A stretch of DNA of 64,000 bases from Pseudazoarcus sp963975885 (GTDB lineage: Bacteria; Pseudomonadota; Gammaproteobacteria; Burkholderiales; Rhodocyclaceae), in contig CAXBIS010000007.1 of NCBI GenBank assembly GCA_963975885.1, positions 62,001 through 126,000 of the forward strand, in the 5' to 3' direction. This document shows positions 17,469 to 24,377 of this stretch, one piece after another; the first letter of the stretch is position 1, and each line of letters begins with the position of its first letter. Made by a program: the position numbers and the translations under genes. The notes under the pieces are model-generated. The model searched no databases. It saw nothing but the letters and a program-made list of their open reading frames with translations, and had not been told where the DNA came from.

Positions 17469-18022
17469 CGGATCCCCAGCACCTTGCGGCGCCAGAAGTC
17501 GACCTGCGTCTCATCCATGCCTTGCGCTTTTGCCTCAGCCTGCAGATTCGCTTCTTGCTCCTCGAGCAGCTTCTCCCTCGCCGCCTTGGCCACGGCCTGG
17601 CGTTCCTTGAAGCTCAGGCTGCGCGACTCGGCTGCAGCTTTGGCTGCGCGTGCCAGATCGAGCACGTCGCCGATGTCGGCCTTGTCCTGTTCCAGGGTGT
17701 CGAACGTCGCGCGGGTGGCCAGCGTCGTGACGGCTTGCGCCAGCAGGGCACCGGACTTGTCGTCGAAGTCTTCGCCCAACTCGCTCACCAGTGCGGATGC
17801 GGCCGCCGAGATCTCGCGCTGATGCTTCATCACCTCTTCGAAACCTTGGCTGTAGCGGCCAAGCGCGGACCGGCTCGGCGCCATCTCGATATCGGGAAAC
17901 GCCTCGCGCACGTCCGCGAAAAGCTCGTCGAGCGTGAAGCGGTTCTCGCGCAAGCGTCGCTCGATGTGTTGCCGAACCTCGCCCGGCAGCTTGTCGATGC
18001 TCGACTTGCGGCCCATGCTCAC
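17465..18022 (-). CDS. DUF3486 protein (Mu gp27-like, probable small terminase)
   Basis: 185 residues. The start MGRKSSIDKLPGEVRQHIERRL with a following helix-turn-helix-like stretch (FTLDELFADVREAFPDIEMAPSRSALGRY) is characteristic of DUF3486. The rest is helical and likely oligomerises. In Mu-like phages it sits directly before the large terminase and is thought to be the DNA-recognition subunit. Here its stop overlaps the terminase start, consistent with translational coupling. ATG 18022 or the second Met at 18016 may be used. Confidence 0.85.
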   Translation of the reverse strand: MSMGRKSSIDKLPGEVRQHIERRLRENRFTLDELFADVREAFPDIEMAPSRSALGRYSQGFEEVMKHQREISAAASALVSELGEDFDDKSGALLAQAVTTLATRATFDTLEQDKADIGDVLDLARAAKAAAESRSLSFKERQAVAKAAREKLLEEQEANLQAEAKAQGMDETQVDFWRRKVLGIR

Positions 18023-18309
18023 GCCCTCGGACGGGCGATGCCGTCCACCACTGCTCGCCCTTCGGAAACATCCTGCCCGCGCTCGGACAGCGTCACCACC
18101 AGCACCGAGCCCGCCTCGTCGACCATCACCAGACCCTGCTCAGCCAGCCAGCGCAGTTCCGTCTTCACCTGGTCGCGCGTGGTCGCATGGCCGAACTGAT
18201 GTAGCACGCCCGCGAGCACCGAACTGTTCGAGCGAAACGCCGGCATCTCCGTCAGCGCGCGCAGTAACACCAGGCGCATGTCACGTCTCAAGAACTCCGG
18301 GAAGCTCAC
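18019..18309 (-). CDS. Mu gp26-like winged-helix protein
   Basis: 96 residues from GTG 18309. The sequence (RRDMRLVLLRALTEMPAFRSNSSVL, then ATTRDQVKTELRWLAEQGLV) looks like a winged-helix DNA-binding domain and matches the short protein that precedes gp27 in Mu-like phages (VpaChn25_0724 type). It overlaps both neighbours by four bases. Its role, probably DNA recognition in packaging or control, has not been shown for the family. Confidence 0.75.
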   Translation of the reverse strand: MSFPEFLRRDMRLVLLRALTEMPAFRSNSSVLAGVLHQFGHATTRDQVKTELRWLAEQGLVMVDEAGSVLVVTLSERGQDVSEGRAVVDGIARPRA

Positions 18310-18686
18310 CCTTGTCCCCCTTTTAGCAAGTAGGCATGAATCAGATGCAGCGTGGCGTTTGCACCCTTGAATTCGCCTTCGAGTCCGCGAATTCCTCCGG
18401 CCATGTCGTCCATGCGCGCGTGCAACCGCTTGAGATCATCGTGGGTCGGTGCATGCTGCAAGTCCTGCTCGACACGCGTGAGCCTGTCGCCCTGACGGTC
18501 GATCCCAGTTTTGAGATTGTCCATTCGCTTGTCGACGGCCTCCTGGAGGCCTGAAATCCGCTCGTTGGTTACGCGCTTGCGGTTGGCCTGCCAGGTGTAA
18601 ACCGCCACGGCCCACAGGCCGACCATGTTGAAAATGCTCAACAAAGTCATTACCGCCTGCAGATCCTTCAGGTTCTCTGGTGTCAC
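18306..18686 (-). CDS. DUF2730 protein (Mu gp25-like)
   Basis: 126 residues from GTG 18686. One N-terminal membrane helix (LLSIFNMVGLWAVAVYTW) is followed by a coiled coil with repeated RLTRVEQDL-type heptads, the DUF2730 pattern. In Mu-like phages it lies between lysis genes and the terminase genes. The function is unknown; a membrane-anchored coiled coil next to the spanin genes would fit a lysis accessory role, which is inference. The 31 bases before it contain no other gene. Confidence 0.75.
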   Translation of the reverse strand: MTPENLKDLQAVMTLLSIFNMVGLWAVAVYTWQANRKRVTNERISGLQEAVDKRMDNLKTGIDRQGDRLTRVEQDLQHAPTHDDLKRLHARMDDMAGGIRGLEGEFKGANATLHLIHAYLLKGGQG

Positions 18687-18717
18687 ACATCCTCCGGCGG
18701 GTTTGAATGTCTTCGGA

Positions 18718-19266
18718 TCATCGATTGATCTCCTGCCCGCCGCTCAGGGCGTTGTAGCTGCGCTCGCAGGCGCGTCCGGCGATGCGGGCGTCGTCAGCAT
18801 GTCGAGCAACTTCGTCCGTAGCCTGGTCAAGCCGGCGCTGCACGTCGGCGAGCAGATCCCCGGTGGTTCGGGTTGCTGTGCCTGGCTCGGCAGCGGCGGA
18901 ATCTCCGGCGCATCGACCGGTGGCGGACACAAGAGCGGTAATCCGCTCGCGCAGGCGCTGAGAGACAGCGACAGCAGCAGCGCCATCGGCACGTGCGCGC
19001 GTGAGTGCTTGGGCGGTTTCATCGGCAATCCCCTGCAATTCGGCGTATCGGCGCCGCTCCTCGACCCGCGCAAGCATCACTGCGTCAGCAGTGGCGCGCG
19101 CTGCGGCCGCGACCATCTGTTCGTGCTGCTTCTGCGTCTTGGCGTGCGCGCCCTGTTCGGCCGACAGGCGCAGCGTCTGCACGCCGGCCACGCCTGCAAA
19201 CGTCAGCGCGGAACCGATGGCGATCTGCAGCGCGTAGGTCGAGAGCTTTCCCAGCACGCGCATCAT
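18718..19266 (-). CDS. Inner-membrane spanin (Rz-like, DUF2514-type)
   Basis: 182 residues. The N-terminal signal anchor (STYALQIAIGSALTFAGVAG) is followed by a long coiled-coil region (KTQKQHEQMVAAAARATADAV on to LRERITALVSATGR). Rz-type proteins link inner and outer membranes and fuse them in the last step of lysis. A second reading frame inside this gene encodes the lipoprotein partner, the classical nested Rz/Rz1 arrangement. Start ATG 19266 overlaps the stop of the upstream lipoprotein gene. Confidence 0.82.
   Translation of the reverse strand: MMRVLGKLSTYALQIAIGSALTFAGVAGVQTLRLSAEQGAHAKTQKQHEQMVAAAARATADAVMLARVEERRRYAELQGIADETAQALTRARADGAAAVAVSQRLRERITALVSATGRCAGDSAAAEPGTATRTTGDLLADVQRRLDQATDEVARHADDARIAGRACERSYNALSGGQEINR
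18744..19022 (-). CDS. Outer-membrane spanin lipoprotein (Rz1-like), nested in Rz
   Basis: 92 residues from ATG 19022 in another frame inside the Rz-like gene. It has a basic start (MKPPKHSRAHVP), a hydrophobic run (MALLLSLSLSA) and a lipobox ending in Cys (SLSAC near residue 23), followed by a proline-rich stretch (LCPPPVDAPEIPPLP), all hallmarks of Rz1. The small o-spanin is sorted to the outer membrane and pairs with the Rz C-terminus. Rz1 proteins are usually 40-70 mature residues, so the length is plausible. It is fully embedded, stopping before the Rz gene ends. Confidence 0.75.
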   Translation of the reverse strand: MKPPKHSRAHVPMALLLSLSLSACASGLPLLCPPPVDAPEIPPLPSQAQQPEPPGICSPTCSAGLTRLRTKLLDMLTTPASPDAPASAATTP

Positions 19267-19751
19267 TCGGCCGGCGCCAGCGGAGTTGGCACGATGATCG
19301 GATCGACCACCTGAGCCGGCGGCGGATAGACCACTTGGACGGGTGGCTGCTCAACCACGAGTGGGTCCGGTGCGATCACGGGCGTCGGGTTCACGTAGTC
19401 GTAGCCGTGCGTGCCTGCGCCGCGGATCTCCTGGGCCACCCCCAACGCCGTGTCGGCGATCACTTTGGTTCCCGCAACACCCAGAGCGCCCATGGCAACG
19501 CGCTCCACCGCGCCGATCAACTGGCTCGGCCGCTCCTGCTCGATACGCGGCAATGCCTGCGGCGCGAAGACCTCGACGGATGCCAGCCCGGTGATCGTCT
19601 GGCCCTCCTGGGCGGTGATCTTGACCAGCGGCTTTTGGTGCTCGAGCGCTTCGGTGATGAGCTCGCGTTGCGTTTCGACGTACTTGTCGTAGGAACTGCC
19701 GCAGCCGGCCAGCGCCAGCGTCGTGGCAAGGATCAGGATCAGCGTCTTCAT
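19263..19751 (-). CDS. Phage lipoprotein of unknown role in lysis block
   Basis: 162 residues from ATG 19751. The signal MKTLILILATTLALAGC has a clear lipobox (LAGC). The mature part has no family I recognise; its last third is proline- and valine-rich (VVEQPPVQVVYPPPAQVV), suggesting an extended chain that could reach across the periplasm. It overlaps the stop of the transglycosylase gene and lies directly before the Rz-like gene, so it probably helps lysis or alters the lysogen's envelope. A start ten codons upstream is possible but lacks the signal position expected. Confidence 0.65.
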   Translation of the reverse strand: MKTLILILATTLALAGCGSSYDKYVETQRELITEALEHQKPLVKITAQEGQTITGLASVEVFAPQALPRIEQERPSQLIGAVERVAMGALGVAGTKVIADTALGVAQEIRGAGTHGYDYVNPTPVIAPDPLVVEQPPVQVVYPPPAQVVDPIIVPTPLAPAE

Positions 19752-20485
19752 GGTGTCGCCCCCGTGGTGTTCGGGGCGCACGGCGTGCGCCCCCAGGCCG
19801 CGTAACGCGGCGCGTGCTGCAACAGGATTCGGCGCGGGTAGTCGCGGTTTTCCTTGATTGCCCAGGCGGCTCGGCCTGCATTCACCGTTTCCACCGCGCC
19901 CCAGTACCGGCTGCTGTCGAGCCCCTTGCTCGATGCCAGAGCGCGGTCACGCCGCACCCAGCCCAGCCCGCCGTTGTAGGCACTCAAGGTCATTGCAAAG
20001 CGGTCGCACTCGTCCGCCGTGTTTCGGATGCGGTCCCACAGCCACCGGTCGTACCCCACCAGAGCGCGCAGCGCCCACGTGGGGTTGCGCGGTTGGCACT
20101 CGTCGGTGCTCAAGCGGTGCAGCTCGCACCACCACCGCGCGGTCGCCGGCATGAACTGCGCCATGCCCTGCGCCCCGACCCGGCTCACCGCATCCCGGCG
20201 CCACATCGATTCCTGGTGGATCTGCGCCGCAAACGCCGCAACGGGCGCGTCGAGCCCCCACTGCAGGCGTGCCTGGCGCGTCAGGTCTGCGCGGTAGCGC
20301 GTCGCCGCAGCCGGCCACTCCGCCTGCAGACCCGGCCCGGCCGCCCGTGCGCTCGAGGCAAGCGCAATCAGCAGCAGCGAGGCGCAGATCACCGCCACGA
20401 ACAGGCCGAACAAAACCGACACCCACCGGGGCGGGCGGTGAGGCGTGGCGACGAAAGACGAGGCCCACGCCTTCAGCCCGTTCAC
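19748..20485 (-). CDS. Lytic transglycosylase (phage endolysin, SLT domain)
   Basis: 245 residues from GTG 20485, which overlaps the stop of the small gene upstream (GTGA). A signal anchor (VLFGLFVAVICASLLLIALA, residues 24-43) would export it. The SLT catalytic region reads QIHQESMWRRDAVSRVGAQG with Glu near residue 92 as the likely acid/base, followed by MAQFMPATARWW and LSAYNGGLGWV, all conserved in the Slt/EmtA-like fold. It cleaves peptidoglycan to end the infection. The signal anchor suggests release at membrane depolarisation (SAR-type endolysin), which is inference. Confidence 0.88.
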   Translation of the reverse strand: MNGLKAWASSFVATPHRPPRWVSVLFGLFVAVICASLLLIALASSARAAGPGLQAEWPAAATRYRADLTRQARLQWGLDAPVAAFAAQIHQESMWRRDAVSRVGAQGMAQFMPATARWWCELHRLSTDECQPRNPTWALRALVGYDRWLWDRIRNTADECDRFAMTLSAYNGGLGWVRRDRALASSKGLDSSRYWGAVETVNAGRAAWAIKENRDYPRRILLQHAPRYAAWGRTPCAPNTTGATP

Positions 20486-20649
20486 CGCAGCACCCCGCTC
20501 GCCGCGTCGTAGGCGGCAAACGCCGCCCACCCAAAAGCGCCCAGCACCGCGACCAGGAACAAGGCGCGGCGATGCACACAGACCAGCGTGCAGATCAGCA
20601 TCAGACCGATCAGCGGTAGATAGCGCAGGCGCCCCCAGCGGCCGTCCAC
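20482..20649 (-). CDS. Small two-helix membrane protein in lysis block
   Basis: 55 residues from GTG 20649, ending in a TGA that overlaps the transglycosylase start. It is mostly hydrophobic: a first helix YLPLIGLMLICTLVCV and a second ALFLVAVLGAFGWAAFAAY, with RR between. Size, topology and place next to the endolysin fit a second holin or antiholin. No family is recognised. The tight stop-start overlaps on both sides support it as a true gene. Confidence 0.6.
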   Translation of the reverse strand: MDGRWGRLRYLPLIGLMLICTLVCVHRRALFLVAVLGAFGWAAFAAYDAASGVLR

Positions 20650-20650
20650 G

Positions 20651-20983
20651 TCACGCCCCCAGCGCCACGCCGATCATCGCCGCAGCAATCAAGATCGCCC
20701 GGCGCAACATCGACGCCGCGAATGCAATCGTCTGTTCCAGCGTGGTCGACACGGCCATGCCCGGCGTGGCCGGGCTGGCGTAGTACTGCAAGAACTGATG
20801 AGGCCGGGCGTACGGAAACAGCCCGCGATCGATCCAGTACGCGACCCACGCCGCGCTGGTGATCAGGGAGAGCTTGTAGAGGGAAACCGGCAGTTGATAC
20901 GGCGCAAACAGCGCCACGAGCGCGAGCAGCGCCAGGCTGACCAGCAGCCAGCACGCCATGCGTGGGGTACGAAAGGAAGACAT
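20651..20983 (-). CDS. Holin-like membrane protein of Mu/B3-type phages
   Basis: 110 residues from ATG 20983 (MSSFRTPRMACWLLVSLALL); an ATG five codons upstream is also in frame. Helices are visible at residues 10-30 and 33-52 and near the C-terminus (MLRRAILIAAAMIGVALGA). The middle part YWIDRGLFPYARPHQF with a following proline is typical of putative holins of transposable siphoviruses. It is the first gene after the 22-bp promoter candidate at 21049-21070, so it leads the minus-strand late operon. Holin function is inferred from position and topology. Confidence 0.7.
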   Translation of the reverse strand: MSSFRTPRMACWLLVSLALLALVALFAPYQLPVSLYKLSLITSAAWVAYWIDRGLFPYARPHQFLQYYASPATPGMAVSTTLEQTIAFAASMLRRAILIAAAMIGVALGA

Positions 20984-21048
20984 CTCAGGCTCCTGCACGT
21001 TGGGTAACGGTATGCAGGGGCCATGGTGCGATCAGGCCGGGATGGTTT

Positions 21049-21070
21049 CCCGGTAAAGCGTTTTAGATAT
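21049..21070 (-). promoter_or_regulatory. Candidate Mor-activated late promoter element, leftward
   Basis: This 22-bp sequence is the exact inverse of 34271-34292. It includes the dyad core TAAAACGCTTTA. On the minus strand it is followed by GGGAAACCATCCC, similar to the bases after the other copy (GGGTAATCATGCC, 10 of 13 matching). It lies 66 bases before the holin-like gene and points at the lysis/head block. It overlaps the 3' end of the 21063-21362 gene. Confidence 0.7.
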
Positions 21071-21362
21071 CGGGCGAATCGTGCGTCGTCGGCGAGCCGC
21101 CGCGTTCAAGAACCGACCGGCAATAGGCCCGCAATTCACTTGCGAGGCCTTTGCATCGTGACTGTTCAGCGATTGGGGTCGCAGGGGTGTGCGATGCGAA
21201 GCGATGCGCGTCCAGCAGCTTCGCGACCAGGTCCCGGAGTTTCGGGTCATCGCTGTGCGCCATCACCCGATTGAGCTTGTTCCGCATCGGTGCGGCCGTC
21301 GGGGCGATCATTCCGATGGCTTCGATCGCCTCCTTGTGCAGCTTACGTTCCGTCGTCTTCAT
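21063..21362 (-). CDS. Hypothetical protein downstream of repressor
   Basis: 99 residues, no family recognised. The protein is helical and basic (MKTTERKLHKEAIEAIGM, then PMRNKLNRVMAHSDDPKLRDLV). It is on the repressor strand, 26 bases after the BamE-like gene, so it is probably the last gene of the lysogenic transcript. Its 3' end overlaps the late promoter candidate, which may mark the boundary between lysogenic and late transcription. Confidence 0.5.
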   Translation of the reverse strand: MKTTERKLHKEAIEAIGMIAPTAAPMRNKLNRVMAHSDDPKLRDLVAKLLDAHRFASHTPATPIAEQSRCKGLASELRAYCRSVLERGGSPTTHDSPDI

Positions 21363-21388
21363 GCAGGGATCGAGCAGTGCAACGCGGG

Positions 21389-21745
21389 TTATGGACTACG
21401 AGTTTGCGCCTGGACGCGCAGGCGCTCAGCGTCCGCCTCGGACATTGGGATGTTGATGAGGTGCTGAATGCCCACCATGCGCCGGTCCGGGCCGAACTGG
21501 ACGGAGGCGAGCTTGTTGGAAGTCGTGCCAACGCCCGTCGACATGATGTACTGCCAGGTGAGCACGGTGTGACCGTTGCTGACGTTCACGGTCTGGTAGG
21601 GCTCGCCGAGGATCTTCCGCGCGTCCGTGACTGTGGTTTTCCCCGGCTGCAGCTCGGTCAGACGGGCTTCATCGAAGTTGGTGCCGATCGTGGCGCACGA
21701 GACGAGCAGCAGAGCAGCTGCAAATCCTAGGGAAATCTTCTTCAT
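21389..21745 (-). CDS. Lipoprotein with SmpA/OmlA (BamE)-like domain
   Basis: 118 residues. The signal MKKISLGFAAALLLVSC ends in a lipobox Cys at residue 17. The mature part (LTELQPGKTTVTDARKILGEPY, then TVLTWQYIMSTG) has the BamE-like fold pattern of a short helix pair and a sheet. BamE-like lipoproteins bind the outer membrane and can alter surface proteins. Lying behind the repressor, it may be made in lysogens and change the host surface, for example against superinfection; that is inference. Start ATG 21745 is preceded by GGAGAAG. Confidence 0.7.
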   Translation of the reverse strand: MKKISLGFAAALLLVSCATIGTNFDEARLTELQPGKTTVTDARKILGEPYQTVNVSNGHTVLTWQYIMSTGVGTTSNKLASVQFGPDRRMVGIQHLINIPMSEADAERLRVQAQTRSP

Positions 21746-21767
21746 GGCCGCATCTTCTCCATTCCGT

Positions 21768-22391
21768 TTACTCGCTCACGTCCGGTCGCCACTTCCTGAA
21801 ATAGGCTTCCATGGATGTTCGATCGCCCTGACGGCTCGCAGCGCAGGCCAGTGCGAACTCCTCGCTACGTTGTAGATCGCATGCTTCAGACAGAGGCCAC
21901 AGTTTATGCGCGAGATTCGTCCAGCGCAGCTGCTCAGCGCCGTGATGCGACTGAAGTTCAGTTTCCTTTGCCCGCTTGCAAATCATCACCGCATCGCGAT
22001 GGATCCGGGACATATACCCCGCTTGGCTGGCGCGACGCGTAACTCTTGGCTGGTGGGAGAGATGCCGCTCGATACGCCCGTGCAAGGTGTCGATCAACCA
22101 CTGTATCTCTGTCATTGCATCGTCAAAGCGTCCCGCTTGCTGCAGAAATTTTGCCAGACGAGTGTCCTCATAGTCGTCGCCATACAGCGCCTTGGCTTCC
22201 TGCAACAGTTCGACAGCGCGAGGCATGTCTCTTGCGCGCTTTGCCGCAGTGGCCTGCTTGTTCAACTCGCCATACCGTATCGTCTTCGGGTTCTTGTAGA
22301 CGATCAGCTCCGCCGTCAGGGTGATCCCATCACCGTCATAAATGAGCCGCGGCTCACCGACCGGTGTTTCCTCCCGCTCGTCTGGCAGCAT
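21768..22391 (-). CDS. Hypothetical TPR-like helical protein behind repressor
   Basis: 207 residues from ATG 22391, four bases after the repressor stop; the frame extends upstream but overlaps the repressor. An N-terminal segment (EPRLIYDGDGITLTAELIVYK) is followed by helical repeats with a TPR-like feel (KRARDMPRAVELLQEAKALYG, then RFDDAMTEIQWLIDTL). No enzyme motif is seen. Base composition is lower in GC than the flanking phage genes. Coupling to the repressor suggests expression in the lysogen. Confidence 0.55.
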   Translation of the reverse strand: MLPDEREETPVGEPRLIYDGDGITLTAELIVYKNPKTIRYGELNKQATAAKRARDMPRAVELLQEAKALYGDDYEDTRLAKFLQQAGRFDDAMTEIQWLIDTLHGRIERHLSHQPRVTRRASQAGYMSRIHRDAVMICKRAKETELQSHHGAEQLRWTNLAHKLWPLSEACDLQRSEEFALACAASRQGDRTSMEAYFRKWRPDVSE

Positions 22392-22395
22392 CGCA

Positions 22396-23130
22396 CTACT
22401 TCTCCTGAACAATCTGCTCTGTTGCAACCGCAAGCGCTTTGGCAGTTTTCTCGATCGCTTCCTTACCGATGGCCGGGCTGTTTCTGTAGTTGCGCAACAG
22501 CTCGGACTCCCGGTCGGTGGCACAGGTCTCGGGGTGTTCTGAAAGCAGCGACTCCTGTACAGCAAGTGTTTTTCCAAAGCCTTGTTCGAAGATCACGAAT
22601 TGCTTTTTAATACCTGCACCCCGCTCACCTCGGTTGTTCGACAGAGCATCCGTCGCCCGTATAAACCAGGGCAGATTCTCATCTGGCCGGGCCGCGCGCG
22701 TTCGCACTGACGTTGAATGAAACCCCTGTCGTTCCGCAGATTCCACGGCGCTGACGATCACCTTCGCATCCTCGACAGGATCCCCGGTCATCACGGCGGC
22801 TAGCCGTTCACGTTGGCTCGGCTCGATGGGCAGCGCGCCGAGCAGCTCGCGGATGTAGTTGATGCGAAGGATGCGATTTTCAAACTCGGCGTCCGTCTCG
22901 TCCTCGATCTCATGCGAGAACATCGGCCCTTGCTGGGTCGTCAGCCAGGTCGGGTTGATGCCCAGCTTCGTCACCAGTGCCTGTATTTCCTCATGTTTTA
23001 GATTCTTTACGCGCCCTGACGTGATCGATTTCACGCGACTGAGGGATGCGCCGATCACCTCCGCCAGATCCTTCTGGTGGAGGTTGCACGCTTCCATGAT
23101 CGACTTCACGAGTGCAGAAAGCACACTCAC
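22396..23130 (-). CDS. Phage repressor, CI/Mu c-type with N-terminal HTH
   Basis: 244 residues from GTG 23130; a second GTG at 23124 is also possible and better spaced from AAGGGG. The HTH is at about residues 5-60 (LVKSIMEACNLHQKDLAEVI, SLSRVKSITSGRVKNLKHEE), followed by the LGINPTWLTTQQGPMF motif common in CI-type phage repressors. The rest is likely for oligomerisation; no Ser-Lys protease pair of LexA type is evident. It is divergent from the early operon, with a shared control region between. It should keep the transposition genes off in the lysogen. Confidence 0.85.
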   Translation of the reverse strand: MSVLSALVKSIMEACNLHQKDLAEVIGASLSRVKSITSGRVKNLKHEEIQALVTKLGINPTWLTTQQGPMFSHEIEDETDAEFENRILRINYIRELLGALPIEPSQRERLAAVMTGDPVEDAKVIVSAVESAERQGFHSTSVRTRAARPDENLPWFIRATDALSNNRGERGAGIKKQFVIFEQGFGKTLAVQESLLSEHPETCATDRESELLRNYRNSPAIGKEAIEKTAKALAVATEQIVQEK

Positions 23131-23133
23131 CCC

Positions 23134-23162
23134 TTGCAAAGTTGGAAAATCAAACCTAAGAT
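23134..23162 (+). promoter_or_regulatory. Candidate early promoter
   Basis: TTGCAA (23134-23139) and TAAGAT (23157-23162) stand 17 bases apart, a good sigma-70 layout, four bases beyond the repressor start and facing the early operon. This is the only strong match in the divergent region. Confidence 0.55.
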
Positions 23163-23169
23163 TCAGGCC

Positions 23170-23191
23170 ACACACAAAACACACATAAAAC
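23170..23191. repeat. Tandem 11-bp repeat, candidate repressor operator
   Basis: ACACACAAAAC is followed directly by ACACATAAAAC (10 of 11 bases match). The pair lies just after the early promoter candidate in the repressor/early intergenic region, where operators are expected. It is one helical turn per repeat. Confidence 0.5.
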
Positions 23192-23259
23192 AACGTGATT
23201 TCACTGGTAACGAATCGCGAGCAAACCCCATGAAAACGAGCTCATCAGGAGGTCCGGCA

Positions 23260-23451
23260 ATGACCGCAGAGACGTTCAAGCGACGCCTGCTCAGCCAAGG
23301 CAAGACCATCCGCTCCTGGGCGGATGAAAACGGTTTCCCGCCCGAGGCCGTTTATCGCGTCCTCAACGGCGTGGACAAGGCCAATTTCGGCCGAGCGCAT
23401 GAAATCGCGGTGCGAGCGGGCATCAAGTCGCCCGAGCCCATCGCCGCCTAG
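23260..23451 (+). CDS. Small HTH regulator (Ner/Cro-like), first early gene
   Basis: 63 residues from ATG 23260, preceded by AGGAGGT at ideal spacing; an ATG ten codons upstream lacks such a site. The sequence TAETFKRRLLSQGKTIRSWA followed by GFPPEAVYRVLNGV is a compact HTH resembling the DNA-binding proteins that follow the repressor in B3-like phages. As first early gene it likely plays the role of Ner, turning down the repressor and early promoters. The 105 bases after it hold no gene. Confidence 0.75.
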   Translation: MTAETFKRRLLSQGKTIRSWADENGFPPEAVYRVLNGVDKANFGRAHEIAVRAGIKSPEPIAA

Positions 23452-23556
23452 CAGCGATTGGACTGCAAGTTCAAACCATTTTAGCCCCGCGAAAGGGATT
23501 TTTACCCCAATCCACCCGGGCATTTGTTTCGCACTCGTTACACAGGCGCACTTCCA

Positions 23557-24021
23557 ATGACTCGACGAATTTCGAACTCCGTACCGACATCGCTGCGCGC
23601 GGCCTTCGAACTGGACAAGGCCCACGCCCTCAAGCGCAAACGCCTCAATGTCGAGCGCCTCGCCGAGCTGCTCGGCACCACTCCGGCCACGCTATACAAG
23701 TGGATCGAAACCGACTCCATGCCGGTACGCGCCCTGATTGCATGGCAGCACCTCACCGGCAGCAACCATGTCGTGCGCTACCTCGCCAGCCGCGAGGGCG
23801 CCGTAGTCATCCAGATTCCCCCGGGCCGCAACCTGTCTGCTGAAGACATCCATGACCTGCAGATGGTGCTCGCCGAAGCACCCGGCGCGCTGCTCAAGCT
23901 CAAGCGCGGCGAGATCGAGCGCGACGAGTGCATGGGCGCGCTGACCACCGGCATGGAGTCGCTCGCCTGGCACCGCGCCAACGTCGAGAAATCCGACCAA
24001 CCCGAACTGGAGCTGAACTGA
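23557..24021 (+). CDS. Early HTH protein
   Basis: 154 residues. An HTH is visible at about residues 30-55 (RLNVERLAELLGTTPATLYK) followed by SMPVRALIAWQHLTG. The later part (IPPGRNLSAEDIHDLQMVL) may bind a partner. It is like the second early gene of several transposable siphoviruses, whose role is not known. Its stop overlaps the next start, so it is coupled to the early operon. Confidence 0.65.
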   Translation: MTRRISNSVPTSLRAAFELDKAHALKRKRLNVERLAELLGTTPATLYKWIETDSMPVRALIAWQHLTGSNHVVRYLASREGAVVIQIPPGRNLSAEDIHDLQMVLAEAPGALLKLKRGEIERDECMGALTTGMESLAWHRANVEKSDQPELELN

Positions 24022-24377
24022 TGGCAGGCAAATACACCAGCGGTTCGCAGCAGCGGATTTTGAGGGTTGTGCTGGCCCTGTTCGGCGACGTCGTGCGCGG
24101 CTACCAGCCCAGCGCTTTGGCAAAGCTGGTCGGCTGCAACCCCAGCGACATCACACGCGACCTCGACAACCTCGAAACCGCCGGCATCGCGGCCTACGAC
24201 GAGCAGACGCAGTGCTGGCGCCTGACGTCACGGTTGCCGCAGCAGGCCGTGAAGGTCTATGCGGCGCTGGGCCGCGCCGAGGTGCAGCTGCGCGAAGACC
24301 GCGAACGCTATACCAGCCCCGCCCGCGCGAGTGATGGCGAGGTGCTCAACTTCCTTTTCAATGGAGACCGCAAATGA
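24021..24377 (+). CDS. Winged-helix (IclR-type HTH) early protein
   Basis: 118 residues. The N-terminal part (SQQRILRVVLALFGDVVRGY, ALAKLVGCNPSDITRDLDNL, IAAYDEQTQCWRL) is a clear winged helix. The C-terminal part is helical and charged. B3-like phages carry a similar protein between the regulator genes and the transposase. It starts within the stop of the previous gene and its own end overlaps the next start, showing tight coupling. Confidence 0.7.
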   Translation: MAGKYTSGSQQRILRVVLALFGDVVRGYQPSALAKLVGCNPSDITRDLDNLETAGIAAYDEQTQCWRLTSRLPQQAVKVYAALGRAEVQLREDRERYTSPARASDGEVLNFLFNGDRK

